Assembly (NCBI GenBank): GCA_964429135.1
Contig: CAYSAU010000006.1
Span: 62,001-126,000 of the forward strand
From: CAZSDU01 sp964429135
Lineage (GTDB): Bacteria; Bacteroidota; Bacteroidia; Bacteroidales; FEN-979
DNA length: 64,000 nucleotides
Direction: 5' to 3'
Shown here: piece by piece, positions 1 through 9,230 of the stretch
How positions within the stretch are numbered: position 1 is the first letter of the stretch
Layout of the letters: every line of letters begins with the position of its first letter
The notes under the pieces: model-generated
Seen by the model: only the letters and a program-made list of their open reading frames with translations
The model's database searches: none
What the model was told of the DNA's origin: nothing
Translations under genes and position numbers: made by a program

Positions 1-18
1 AAGTACTGCCAGCTGTAA
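1..18 (+). CDS. 3' end of an upstream gene (partial)
   Basis: The first 18 bases read as five codons and a TAA stop in frame 1, ending one base before the pbpC start codon. This would be the extreme C-terminus of a gene lying mostly outside the window. In many Gram-negatives pbpC follows a gene for a large alpha-2-macroglobulin-like lipoprotein, which would fit, but five residues cannot identify a family. The reading is inferred from tight packing only. Confidence 0.3.
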   Translation, partial: KYCQL

Positions 19-19
19 A

Positions 20-2377
20 ATGAAAAAAAAAGTACTGATCTGGTTTGTGCCGGGAATGATCTTGCTGCTTTTCTGGTTTTCTCTTTCCGGCCCATTATTC
101 CATGATCCGACTTCGACAGTTTTGCTGGATAATGAAGGACAATTGCTTGGGGCAAAAATTGCGAATGATCACCAATGGCGTTTCCCTGAATCTGAAAGAG
201 TCCCCGAGAAAGTCAGCCAGGCCATCATACATTTTGAGGACAGAAAATTTCGTTATCATCCTGGATTTAACCCTATTGCATTAATCAGGGCTCTGTACTT
301 GAATAATAAAAAGCATAAAATCGTGAGTGGAGGGAGTACCATCACAATGCAGCTTATCAGGCTTTCACGGAAAAACAAACCTAGAACCTATTATGAAAAA
401 TTCATTGAGTTGATTCTCGCATTCCGTCTGGAACTGACCCATAGCAAAGCGGATATTTTACGTTTGTACGCCTCTCATGCTCCTTTTGGGGGAAATGTTG
501 TCGGGCTGGATGCGGCTTCATGGCGGTATTTTGGTAAGGATGCCGATCATCTTTCCTGGGCAGAATCCGCTACACTGGCTGTTTTGCCCAATAGTCCCGG
601 ACTGATTTATCCCGGGCGAAACCTTACAAATCTGCTGGAAAAACGTGACCGCTTGTTGAATATCTTGTATCAACGCAGTATTATTGACTCTGTCACTTGT
701 GTTCTTGCCAAGAGTGAACCACTCCCCGGGAAACCATTCCCGCTTCCCCAATGGGCACCCCATTTACTGGAAAGGGCTGTTAAAGAAGGGAACAGGGGTA
801 AAATTATTACATCCACTGTAAATCATACCTTTCAGGAAAGAATTACCAGTATTCTGAAAATGCATGCCATTCAGCTCAGGGCAAATCAGATCAACAATGC
901 TGCAGCCCTTGTGTTGGAGGTCAATACAGGAAAAGTCCTGGCTTATATCGGCAACCTGACTGAACCCGGAATGAGCGAAAAGGGGAAAGATGTTGATATC
1001 ATCACTGCTCCACGCAGTACCGGGAGTATTTTAAAACCGTTTCTTTATGCAGCCATGCTGAATGAAGGCCTGCTGCTCCCAAATTCCCTGGTCCCTGATA
1101 TTCCCATGCAAATTGGTGGATTTATCCCTGAAAACTTCACCCTGGGGTACGACGGAGCAGTCCCTGCCAGCAGAGCCCTTTCCCGTTCTCTGAACATTCC
1201 TGCGGTCAAAATGCTTCAAACTTATGGGTATGATCCATTTTGCAACTTGCTGAGAAATATAGGAATGACTACACTCACTAAACCTGCCGATCATTATGGG
1301 TTATCGCTAATCCTGGGTGGGGCGGAGGCCAACTTGTGGGATTTAACCGGCATCTATGCTTCCATGGCAAGAACACTGAATCATTTTTCATCTACCCAAG
1401 GAAAATATTCAAAAACCGATTTCCATTCCCCTTATTATAAAAAAGAATATCCGGGGAAACCGGAAAATTTTTCTGACCGTACTTCATGGTTTGATGCAGC
1501 CTCGATATGGCTGACGCTGGAAGCCATGGTGGAAGTGGCCCGCCCAGATGAGGAACTACAATGGCAGCGATTTGGATCGGGAACGAAAATTGCCTGGAAA
1601 ACGGGCACCAGTTTTGGTAACCGAGACGCCTGGTCCATAGGGGTTACCCCGGAATATGTTGTGGGAGTATGGGGGGGGAATGCCTCTGGGGAAGGCCGGC
1701 CTGGACTTACGGGAATAGGAGTTGCAGCGCCTATCCTTTTTGATATTTTTAAAATCTTGCCGCCGACATCATGGTTTTCCACCCCTTTTGACGACATGGT
1801 TTTCATGCCTATATGTCATTATAGCGGATACCGTGCATCTTCTCTCTGTGAATGGGTGGATACCCTCTGGGTTCAGAAAAAAGGAGTACAAACGGAATCC
1901 TGTCCGTATCATCAGCTTGTACATCTGGATAAATCGGGAAAATGGCAGGTTAATTCAAGTTGTGAAGCTCCCGAAAACATGCAGCATGTCTCATGGTTTG
2001 TTCTGCCTCCCGTGATAGAATGGTATTTCCGGAATAAAAACCCTTTTTATAAAACCCTTCCCCCATTCCGGAATGATTGCCTAACGGGAGGAAATACCCG
2101 GAATATGGATATGATCTATCCCAAAACTAATTCGAAGATTTATGTGCCTGTTGATCTTGATGGAAAAACTGGAAGCAGTGTTTTTAAACTTGCCCACCGT
2201 GATCCTGAAGCCATCGTCTATTGGCATCTCGATAAGCGCTTTATCGGATCAACGGTACAATTACACCATATGGCCATTTCGCCGGAAAAAGGCATGCATC
2301 ACCTTACCCTGATCGATCAAAAAGGAGAAACCCTCAATATCAGGTTCGAAATTTTAGCCAAAGATGACCGGAGATAA
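20..2377 (+). CDS. pbpC: Penicillin-binding protein 1C (bifunctional glycosyltransferase/transpeptidase)
   Basis: A class A PBP (785 aa) that polymerises glycan strands and can cross-link peptides in the periplasm, anchored by one N-terminal membrane segment (residues 5-24). The GT51 domain (about 45-230) shows the catalytic Glu73 in FEDRKF and the GGSTITMQ motif. The transpeptidase domain has SILK (Ser336-Lys339), SLN (390-392) and KTG (527-529), so all three active-site motifs are intact. The tail after about 690 matches the PBP1C-type C-terminal domain that sets this family apart from PBP1A and PBP1B. ATG at 20 directly precedes a lysine-rich cytoplasmic start. A run of eight G bases lies inside the gene near 1671-1678. 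Product assignment is firm; the biological role of PBP1C is not well defined in any species. Confidence 0.95.
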   Translation: MKKKVLIWFVPGMILLLFWFSLSGPLFHDPTSTVLLDNEGQLLGAKIANDHQWRFPESERVPEKVSQAIIHFEDRKFRYHPGFNPIALIRALYLNNKKHKIVSGGSTITMQLIRLSRKNKPRTYYEKFIELILAFRLELTHSKADILRLYASHAPFGGNVVGLDAASWRYFGKDADHLSWAESATLAVLPNSPGLIYPGRNLTNLLEKRDRLLNILYQRSIIDSVTCVLAKSEPLPGKPFPLPQWAPHLLERAVKEGNRGKIITSTVNHTFQERITSILKMHAIQLRANQINNAAALVLEVNTGKVLAYIGNLTEPGMSEKGKDVDIITAPRSTGSILKPFLYAAMLNEGLLLPNSLVPDIPMQIGGFIPENFTLGYDGAVPASRALSRSLNIPAVKMLQTYGYDPFCNLLRNIGMTTLTKPADHYGLSLILGGAEANLWDLTGIYASMARTLNHFSSTQGKYSKTDFHSPYYKKEYPGKPENFSDRTSWFDAASIWLTLEAMVEVARPDEELQWQRFGSGTKIAWKTGTSFGNRDAWSIGVTPEYVVGVWGGNASGEGRPGLTGIGVAAPILFDIFKILPPTSWFSTPFDDMVFMPICHYSGYRASSLCEWVDTLWVQKKGVQTESCPYHQLVHLDKSGKWQVNSSCEAPENMQHVSWFVLPPVIEWYFRNKNPFYKTLPPFRNDCLTGGNTRNMDMIYPKTNSKIYVPVDLDGKTGSSVFKLAHRDPEAIVYWHLDKRFIGSTVQLHHMAISPEKGMHHLTLIDQKGETLNIRFEILAKDDRR

Positions 2378-2422
2378 AGAAAGAAATACTTTTTTATACC
2401 TTTACAGCTTAAAACCCAAGCT

Positions 2423-3442
2423 ATGATTCTTGTTACTGGCGGTACCGGCCTTCTGGGCTCACATCTTCTTTTTGACCTGGCGCAAAAAGGTTTAGTTGTT
2501 CGCGCGATTAAACGCAAAACAAGTGATATCTCAATGGTGCACAAGGTCTTTTCTTACTATTCCGACCAGGCAGATGACCTTTTTGGAAAGATCCGGTGGG
2601 TTGAGGCCGATTTACTTGATTTCGGAGCCATGGAGGAAGCCCTCCAGGGGATAACAGAAGTATATCACACCGGGGCTATCGTTTCTTTTTATCCGAGCGA
2701 CCATAAAACCATGCTTAAGGTAAATATTGACGGGACGGCCAATCTTATTCATCTCGCACTGGAGCACCAGGTCCAGAAATTCTGTTATGTAAGTTCCGTG
2801 GCTACGCTTGGTAGAGCTGAAAACGACGGCATCAGTGACGAGGAAACGCATTGGAAACCATCTTCGAAAAATTCCGTTTATGCCATCAGTAAATATGGTG
2901 CAGAACGTGAAGTATGGAGGGGGATAGAAGAGGGGCTGAAGGCTGTAATCGTCAATCCTTCACTCATTCTTGGACCTGGATTCTGGAATGACAATTCCGG
3001 GTTGTTCAGGCTGGTTTGGGAAGGCTTAAAATATGCAACCAGCGGAGTCAACGGATATATAGATGTACGGGATATTACAAGAAGTATGATTGGATTGATG
3101 GGAAAAGGGATTTTCGGAGAACGTTTTATTTGTTCATCGGAAAATTTGACTTATATGGAATTTTTCACGCTTGTGGCCAAATATCTAAAAAAACCTGCAC
3201 CTGCAATCAATGTTCCTCCTGCTATGACAGCCATTGCTTGGAGAATAGAGGCGATTCGTTCCTTCCTGACCGGTTCAAAACCTGAAATTACCAGGGAAAT
3301 GGCCGTTACAACATCACAGGTTTACCAATATTCCCATGAAAAGATAAGGAAAGCCCTGGGGGTTGAGTTTATTCCAGTGGAAGTCTCCATCCGTGAAATC
3401 TGTGATTTTTTTCTTAAAGACCAGCGAATTATTGGGGGATGA
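2423..3442 (+). CDS. NAD(P)-dependent epimerase/dehydratase (extended SDR)
   Basis: A 339-residue extended short-chain dehydrogenase. The Rossmann nucleotide-binding motif GGTGLLG is at residues 6-12, and the catalytic set is Ser125 in YVSSVA plus Tyr153-x3-Lys157 (YAISK). The early Arg/Lys-rich strand after the first helix suggests NADP use, which is inference. The closest named groups are dihydroflavonol-4-reductase-like and sugar-epimerase-like SDRs; the substrate cannot be read from the sequence. It starts 45 bases after pbpC on the same strand and may be cotranscribed. Its last 14 bases overlap the end of the converging lytic transglycosylase gene. Confidence 0.85.
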   Translation: MILVTGGTGLLGSHLLFDLAQKGLVVRAIKRKTSDISMVHKVFSYYSDQADDLFGKIRWVEADLLDFGAMEEALQGITEVYHTGAIVSFYPSDHKTMLKVNIDGTANLIHLALEHQVQKFCYVSSVATLGRAENDGISDEETHWKPSSKNSVYAISKYGAEREVWRGIEEGLKAVIVNPSLILGPGFWNDNSGLFRLVWEGLKYATSGVNGYIDVRDITRSMIGLMGKGIFGERFICSSENLTYMEFFTLVAKYLKKPAPAINVPPAMTAIAWRIEAIRSFLTGSKPEITREMAVTTSQVYQYSHEKIRKALGVEFIPVEVSIREICDFFLKDQRIIGG

Positions 3443-4856
3443 TATTTTTATAATGCTGGTAACGGTTCATGATATCATCCACAAATCCTTCCATTTTGTA
3501 ATCGACCGGAATAAAAGATGAAGTGTCGGCTTGAAAATAAGGATCTTTTTTTGATTTTCTGAGCAAGTAATAATCCACGTGACCATTCCAGGTGTTAGGA
3601 TCCCGGCCGAATTTTTTTGCTTTTTCACGAGCTGCCAGTATGCGTCCGATACCAACATTATACGCAGCCAGCAGAAAATGAATTCGTTCCCTGGGATGCG
3701 TGATTTCTACCGGCAGGTTTTTTTCCAGGTAACGGATATATTTAACCCCTGCAGCAATTTGCTGACCGGGTGTGGAAGCGCTGTCAGCACCATATTTTGC
3801 TGCAATTTCAGGCATCAGTTGCATGAGTCCGCTAGCCGAATGGGTGGAAATCTGACCAAGCCTGAAATTGGATTCTTCATACATCAGTGAAGCAAGTAAA
3901 CGCCAGTCCCAGTTGATCCATTGGCTGTACTTTTTGATTTCCGGATCAAAAGGTGAAAGTTTTTGTCCATTGATTGAAAAATATTCACTGTTAAAGAATT
4001 TAACGATACGCGGAGGGTCAAAATAGTCAAGATATATTCTTTTCAATTCTTTGGACGATTTGATGGCAGTTATCCATTCATTGATTTTATTGAGAAGAGA
4101 ATCGGATGCGTGATCAGTTCCCCAGGCATAAGGGAAAAGAGAAGAAACCACCAGAGAGGCATCAATATTCAGGTAGTAACGCTTATATACCATGGCCATG
4201 TTTTCCTGACAAAGGGCATAAGGGATACTTCCGTCCGAAACCATACGGATTAGCTCTTCCTGGCTTACGCCTTGAACTTTTTTTATAATAGCCCTATGAC
4301 GGGATGCTTTTAAAAATTTTTGATAAAAGTGCTCGGAAAGCAAGTCATATCTGACAAATACCGTATCAGGGGGAAAATCACGAATAGAATTCTGATCGAT
4401 GAACAGGTTTTTTTCATCTGCCCTATGTTTTCTTTGAACCAGAACTAACCTGGTTTCTCCAAAAGGACTGCTGAATTCGACAAATTCTTTTCCCTCATCA
4501 GAAACCGGAAGATTAAGCGCAATGAGGTCGGCAACATGATACTGTAAATAATAATACAATTTTGAGGGATCCTTGCTGGAGACAATTTTTAGGGGTACCC
4601 CCAGGAACCTGGAAAAGGATTCCAGTAATTCCAGTTGATAGCCCATCGGCTCTCCACGGTAAATAAAATAATTCAGGGTGTTTTGATCCGTCAGGGCAAC
4701 AAGGTATCCCCTTTCTTTGATCCGACTCAGGCTGTCTCTGTGTTTTTCTTTTTTCTTTTCAATAAGATTCCGTGTGATCAATATGGCGATGACCAACACA
4801 ATTAATCCCAGAAAAACATTTCTCAGGATTCGGAGTACTTTTTTGTATTTATTCAA
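3429..4856 (-). CDS. MltF-like membrane-bound lytic transglycosylase
   Basis: A 475-residue protein with one N-terminal membrane anchor (about 12-30), a solute-binding-protein family 3 domain (about 45-280) and a C-terminal SLT lytic transglycosylase domain (about 310-450). This is the architecture of E. coli MltF, which cleaves peptidoglycan to 1,6-anhydro-muropeptides. The catalytic glutamate is probably Glu328 in YEES, followed by SASGLMQLMP and AAYNVG, all typical of SLT enzymes. The only sensible start is TTG at 4856; a stop codon lies two codons upstream and no ATG occurs before the anchor. It lies 9 bases after the stop of the ABC permease, so it is probably the last gene of the efflux operon, an unusual position for this enzyme. 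Confidence 0.9.
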   Translation of the reverse strand: MNKYKKVLRILRNVFLGLIVLVIAILITRNLIEKKKEKHRDSLSRIKERGYLVALTDQNTLNYFIYRGEPMGYQLELLESFSRFLGVPLKIVSSKDPSKLYYYLQYHVADLIALNLPVSDEGKEFVEFSSPFGETRLVLVQRKHRADEKNLFIDQNSIRDFPPDTVFVRYDLLSEHFYQKFLKASRHRAIIKKVQGVSQEELIRMVSDGSIPYALCQENMAMVYKRYYLNIDASLVVSSLFPYAWGTDHASDSLLNKINEWITAIKSSKELKRIYLDYFDPPRIVKFFNSEYFSINGQKLSPFDPEIKKYSQWINWDWRLLASLMYEESNFRLGQISTHSASGLMQLMPEIAAKYGADSASTPGQQIAAGVKYIRYLEKNLPVEITHPRERIHFLLAAYNVGIGRILAAREKAKKFGRDPNTWNGHVDYYLLRKSKKDPYFQADTSSFIPVDYKMEGFVDDIMNRYQHYKNIIPQ

Positions 4857-4865
4857 ATGCTATAC

Positions 4866-5984
4866 TTAAGCTACTTTCCTATACCTGAAGATGGCCAGAC
4901 TGATCATACACAATGCGTACATCACAAGAGAGAAAAAATGCATTCGTATATCCGTAAATGTCGAACCTTTTAGCAGCACCATCCGCATAATTTTAATAAA
5001 ATACATCAATGGGTTGAGTTTGTCAAGTATCTGAGCCCAAGGAGGCATGCTCTCAATAGGTGTGAACAAGCCACTCATTAAAATAAAGACCACCATAAAA
5101 AAGAACGAAACAAGCATGGATTGCTGTTGTGTATTCGTCATAGTCGAGATCAGCAGTCCGAATGACAAAATTACGAAAAGGTAAACAGAGGCAGATAAAA
5201 AAATTAACCATAAGCTTCCTTCTATCGGAATATTAAACAGCAATTTTCCTATCAAAAGACCAAAAGCAAGCTCAAAAAGTGCGATGATCCAGAATGGGGT
5301 GAGTTTCCCTGCAATGAACTGGATTTTATTGATTGGGGTAACATTGATCTGTTCGATAGTGCCGATTTCTTTTTCGCGGACTATGTTCATGCCGGAAAGC
5401 AATAACCCGATTATGGTGACCAGCAAAACCAGGATTCCCGGAACCATATAGGTTTTATAGTTCAGCTTAGGATTGTACCAGTAACTGTAATCGGTCTGGA
5501 TGTTCCTCAAGCTGGAAAACTGACCCGGATTATTATGCTCGATCAGAAGATCCCGGTTATAATCAAACACTATCATGGTAGAGTAAGCATTGATCAGTCC
5601 GGCTGTCTGACCATTGATGGCATTGATCATAAACTGGACCTTGGCATGGTTTTCTTTCATCAGGGTTTTTTCGAAACCTGCAGGTATCTGCAGTATCATG
5701 TCAATATTTCCTTTTTTCATTTCACGCTCAGCTTCCTCATACGAAAACGAGCGTGAATGGACCTGATAAAACGGAGATCCCTCGAACTTGCCGATAAGTC
5801 TTCTGGAAATACTGGAAAGATCAAGATCAACCACCGACATCCGGATATGTTTCATTTCAAAAGTCGCAGCATTTACCAGAATGATTAACTGGACGATGGG
5901 AACGACAAAAATAATCGGCAACATGGTCTTATTCCGAAAAACCTGAAGAAACTCTTTCTGGATGATATACAGTATCGTTCTCAT
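4866..5984 (-). CDS. ABC-2 type transporter permease (second)
   Basis: A 372-residue ABC-2 permease: one membrane segment near the N-terminus (about 22-42), a large periplasmic region (45-180) and five predicted membrane segments in the C-terminal half. The conserved VREKEIGTIEQINVTP stretch is the cytoplasmic coupling motif of this family. It resembles YbhR/YhhJ, which pair with a second permease. Its ATG overlaps the stop of the upstream permease by 4 bases (ATGA), so the two are translationally coupled and probably form a heterodimeric channel. Substrate unknown; exporters of this class move drugs or lipophilic compounds. Confidence 0.92.
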   Translation of the reverse strand: MRTILYIIQKEFLQVFRNKTMLPIIFVVPIVQLIILVNAATFEMKHIRMSVVDLDLSSISRRLIGKFEGSPFYQVHSRSFSYEEAEREMKKGNIDMILQIPAGFEKTLMKENHAKVQFMINAINGQTAGLINAYSTMIVFDYNRDLLIEHNNPGQFSSLRNIQTDYSYWYNPKLNYKTYMVPGILVLLVTIIGLLLSGMNIVREKEIGTIEQINVTPINKIQFIAGKLTPFWIIALFELAFGLLIGKLLFNIPIEGSLWLIFLSASVYLFVILSFGLLISTMTNTQQQSMLVSFFFMVVFILMSGLFTPIESMPPWAQILDKLNPLMYFIKIMRMVLLKGSTFTDIRMHFFSLVMYALCMISLAIFRYRKVA

Positions 5985-7087
5985 AAGACCAGACGGACGT
6001 TAAATTTTTTGATGCTGATGGTCAGAAAAATCGCGGTAAATCCCATCAGGATCAGGGTCTCCTGCCATACATAAAGGAATCCATTGCCCTGCAGCATGAT
6101 GCTTTTGATGATTGTAATGAAGTACTTTGGGGGCATCAGATAACATAAAATCTGAAGTATCCAGGGCATATTCTCTACCGGGAAAATAAATCCGCTTAAT
6201 AAGATCGTCGGCAACATTAAAGCTACAAGGGAAATCATCATGGCCACCTGCTGACTGTCAGTAATGGTTGAAATCAGAATGCCTAATGAAAGCGCCATAC
6301 AGATAAAAAGAAAGCTTTCCGATAACAAGAGTATGACACTGCCTTGTACAGGAACACCAAAAATGGTGTTTCCGAGGATTAAAATGATGCAGGCATCAAT
6401 AAAGGCGAGAAAGACGTAAGGAAAAACTTTTCCGATAATAATCTGGAATGGTTTCAGGGGAGACGCAAGCAATAATTCCATGGTCCCCAATTCTTTTTCA
6501 CGGGTGATGGATAAGGAAGTCATCAGGGCGGAGATCAGCATTAGAAGCATGGCCATCAAACCAGGAACAAACATGTACACTCCTTTCAAAGAGCCATTGT
6601 ACATCATTCTGACCTCGGGAATAATTTGAAGAGGAACTCTTTCTGTATTGATTGAAATCAGAAAATTATTAATGATGCCATTCGTATAATTAACCAGGAT
6701 ATTAGCGGTATTCGGGTCAGAAGCATCACCAATGATCTGAATTTTTGCTTTTCCGGTTTTTTCCAGTTTTTGAGCGAAATCATTTTCAAAAATCAGGACC
6801 AGCTTCACTTCACCTTGCCTGAAAACAGCTTCAATTTCCCCAACGTTTGTGAGATTGCGATCTAAGCGGAAGTAACCGGAGGATAATATCTTATCACTGA
6901 TTTTCCTGGTCATCATATCCTTTGAGTTGTCCAGTATGGCAATTCTGGCGTCCTTAATTTCATTGGTGATAACATAACCAAACAACATTAACTGAATGGC
7001 AGGCATCCCGAATAGAATGAGCAGGGTCCGGTAATCCCGAAAAATATGGAAAAATTCCTTTTTGACGAATCCCCAGAAACGTTTCAT
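5981..7087 (-). CDS. ABC-2 type transporter permease (first)
   Basis: A 368-residue ABC-2 permease with the same plan as its neighbour: N-terminal membrane segment (about 22-42), periplasmic domain and five C-terminal membrane segments. The coupling motif reads TREKELGTMELLLASP. It resembles YbhS/YhiH-type permeases. It overlaps the ATPase gene upstream and the permease downstream by 4 bases each, which argues for one mRNA and coupled translation. It and the next permease are related but clearly diverged, consistent with an old duplication giving a heterodimer. Confidence 0.92.
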   Translation of the reverse strand: MKRFWGFVKKEFFHIFRDYRTLLILFGMPAIQLMLFGYVITNEIKDARIAILDNSKDMMTRKISDKILSSGYFRLDRNLTNVGEIEAVFRQGEVKLVLIFENDFAQKLEKTGKAKIQIIGDASDPNTANILVNYTNGIINNFLISINTERVPLQIIPEVRMMYNGSLKGVYMFVPGLMAMLLMLISALMTSLSITREKELGTMELLLASPLKPFQIIIGKVFPYVFLAFIDACIILILGNTIFGVPVQGSVILLLSESFLFICMALSLGILISTITDSQQVAMMISLVALMLPTILLSGFIFPVENMPWILQILCYLMPPKYFITIIKSIMLQGNGFLYVWQETLILMGFTAIFLTISIKKFNVRLVL

Positions 7088-7836
7088 GCCGTTTGTTTTA
7101 TTGAAAGCCGGGCTAACTTGATAAACACCTCATTCATCCTTTCAGCCTTGTATTGATTTTTCAGGTTTTCAGGTGTATCCAGTGCTGTGATTTTGCCTTC
7201 GGCCATGATGCAAACACGATCGCAATATTCCGCTTCATCCATGTAATGCGTTGTAACAAAAGCCGTAATCCCTTTTTTGGTCGCTTCATCAATCATGTTC
7301 CAAAATTGCCTGCGTGTAATCGGATCAACTCCGCTGGTCGGTTCGTCCAGGAATACGATTTTCGGATTATGGATTATGGCCACAGAAAAGGCCAGTTTTT
7401 GCTTCCAGCCTAAAGGAAGCTCGCGAATTAACTTGTTTCTCGCATCCTGAAGTTCCAGTTGATTAATCAAGAGCTCTGCGCGTTGTTCCAGATCTTTCTT
7501 TTTTATCCCATAGATTCCACCGTAGAACCGGATATTTTCATATACAGTCAGATCATCATAGAGTGAAAATTTCTGGCTCATATACCCTATACTCCTTTTC
7601 ACTTTTTCGCGTTGGGTGTAAATATCATAACCTGCCACATTTAGTTCTCCGGAAGTCGGATAAATAAGGCCACAAAGAATTTTTATGGCAGTGGTTTTTC
7701 CCGCTCCGTTAGCCCCGAGAAAACCAAAAATTTCCCCTTCCCCGACCGTGAAAGTCAAATGATCATTGGCCACAAAAGCACCGAACTTCTTAACCAAATC
7801 CTTTACAACAATAATATTTTCCCTTTTTTCGGCCAT
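7084..7836 (-). CDS. ABC transporter ATP-binding protein (second ATPase)
   Basis: A 250-residue cytoplasmic ABC ATPase. Walker A is GANGAGKTT (about residues 41-49) and Walker B with the catalytic Glu is IVFLDEPTSGVDP. The expected LSGGQ signature is replaced by ELPLGWKQKLA, a known variation in drug-export ATPases of this type. It energises the two ABC-2 permeases just downstream. Only 3 bases separate it from the preceding ATPase gene. In E. coli YbhF the two ATPase domains are fused in one protein; here they are separate genes. Confidence 0.93.
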   Translation of the reverse strand: MAEKRENIIVVKDLVKKFGAFVANDHLTFTVGEGEIFGFLGANGAGKTTAIKILCGLIYPTSGELNVAGYDIYTQREKVKRSIGYMSQKFSLYDDLTVYENIRFYGGIYGIKKKDLEQRAELLINQLELQDARNKLIRELPLGWKQKLAFSVAIIHNPKIVFLDEPTSGVDPITRRQFWNMIDEATKKGITAFVTTHYMDEAEYCDRVCIMAEGKITALDTPENLKNQYKAERMNEVFIKLARLSIKQTA

Positions 7837-7839
7837 GGT

Positions 7840-8757
7840 TTATTCCTTATCAACTACCATTAACTCCATGAAGCAATCTTCAATACTTGGCTTGATGTGT
7901 TGTATTTCAATGTTTCCGTGATTTCTCTGAACCAGGAATGATTCCACTTCACTGACATCGGTCAGGCTGTCCTTATAAGACAAATGAACGCATTGCCCGA
8001 AAGCATGAACGGAACGGGTATGGGAAAATTCCTTTAAATCCTTGAGCAATCGATACAGATCACCGGATTTGATGGAGATTAGCTTAGATGGAAATGCATC
8101 AATGATCTGGGCAGGGGAATTGATTCTCATAATTTTCCCGTCCTGAAGCAAAGCAATCCTATCGCAAAGGCTGGCTTCATCCATATAAGGTGTTGAAACA
8201 ACAATTGTAATCCCACTCTCTTTCAGCCTTCTCAGCATTTCCCAGAACTCCCAGCGGGATACAGCATCCACTCCAGTGGTTGGTTCGTCAAGAAAAAGAA
8301 TAACGGGTTGATGAATCAGGGCACAGGACAAGGCAAGTTTTTGCTTCATTCCTCCTGAGAGTTTTCCGGCTTTACGTTTCTTAAATGGCTCAATCTGGCC
8401 GTAAATGTCCTTGATTAAAGGATAGTTTACCTTCAGGCTGGTCCCGAAAATGGTAGCGAAAAAATTCAGGTTTTCCTCTACACTCAGATCCTGATAAAGA
8501 GAAAACTTCCCGGGCATATAACCCATTATATTCCGGATTTTTTTGTAATCCTTGACGACATCAAAACCTTCAATACTTGCAAAACCACTGTCAGGCAGTA
8601 TCAGGGTGGTCAGGATACGGAATAAAGTAGATTTTCCGGCTCCGTCGGAACCAATGAAACCGAATAATTCTCCTTTGCCGATCTCACAAGTAAGATCATG
8701 GAGCGCAACGGTCTCCCCATATTTTTTATGAATGTGTTGAGCGGAAATGGAAACCAT
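7840..8757 (-). CDS. ABC transporter ATP-binding protein (first ATPase)
   Basis: A 305-residue ABC ATPase with Walker A GSDGAGKST (about 35-43), an intact signature KLSGGMKQK and Walker B VILFLDEPTTGVD. The final 80 residues form an extra C-terminal domain of the kind seen in exporter ATPases. Having a canonical signature here and a degenerate one in the partner suggests asymmetric ATP sites if the two heterodimerise, which is inference. It begins 8 bases after the DUF2147 gene. Confidence 0.93.
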   Translation of the reverse strand: MVSISAQHIHKKYGETVALHDLTCEIGKGELFGFIGSDGAGKSTLFRILTTLILPDSGFASIEGFDVVKDYKKIRNIMGYMPGKFSLYQDLSVEENLNFFATIFGTSLKVNYPLIKDIYGQIEPFKKRKAGKLSGGMKQKLALSCALIHQPVILFLDEPTTGVDAVSRWEFWEMLRRLKESGITIVVSTPYMDEASLCDRIALLQDGKIMRINSPAQIIDAFPSKLISIKSGDLYRLLKDLKEFSHTRSVHAFGQCVHLSYKDSLTDVSEVESFLVQRNHGNIEIQHIKPSIEDCFMELMVVDKE

Positions 8758-8765
8758 GATCTGGC

Positions 8766-9230
8766 TTAAGGCGGTGTTGTTTTTGTCCAGTAAGTATTTC
8801 TACCCAATAGGGAGAATCCGATATATCCTCGAATCTTTAAACGGTTGGTCGATTCAAACTGTATATAGCATTTATATGTTTTCCCGTTTTTTGGATCATA
8901 GATCGTCCCGTTGGCCCATTCATCTTTTCCGTTGAATATGAAATTTTTCAAATTCACCAGACCGATCAGAGGCATTGTTTTCAGTTGGAGGTCAGGGTTT
9001 TCCTTGTCTTTCCTGGGAAGCCCGGTTTCCTTGTCAAATGGTTCTTTCAACCAGACCAGTTTCCCGAAATACTTACTGCCTTCTTTGTAAATCTGCACTT
9101 TTCCGGTGGCTTCTTCATTCAGCCAGGTCCCGATAATATCATCAGCTTTATGAACCTGACTGAAAGCGCTCAGTCCCGCCCAAAGGCTTAAGGACAGTAC
9201 CAATACGAAATTTGTTGTTGTTCTTTTCAT
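8766..9230 (-). CDS. Secreted DUF2147-family protein
   Basis: A 154-residue protein with a clear signal peptide (cleavage probably after AFSQ, about residue 25) followed by a single DUF2147 domain. The recognisable landmarks are IIGTWLNEEATGKVQIY near the start and the RGYIGFSLLGRNTYW stretch near the end. The family is a small lipocalin-like beta-rich fold of unknown function, common in Bacteroidota and Proteobacteria. Its ATG overlaps the stop of the membrane-fusion gene (ATGA), so it is made together with the efflux pump. A role as an accessory periplasmic or outer-membrane component is inference from position. Confidence 0.85.
   Translation of the reverse strand: MKRTTTNFVLVLSLSLWAGLSAFSQVHKADDIIGTWLNEEATGKVQIYKEGSKYFGKLVWLKEPFDKETGLPRKDKENPDLQLKTMPLIGLVNLKNFIFNGKDEWANGTIYDPKNGKTYKCYIQFESTNRLKIRGYIGFSLLGRNTYWTKTTPP

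Noticed and set aside
1435..1806. A 123-codon frame antisense to pbpC
   Set aside because: It overlies the transpeptidase domain and its composition looks like chance translation.
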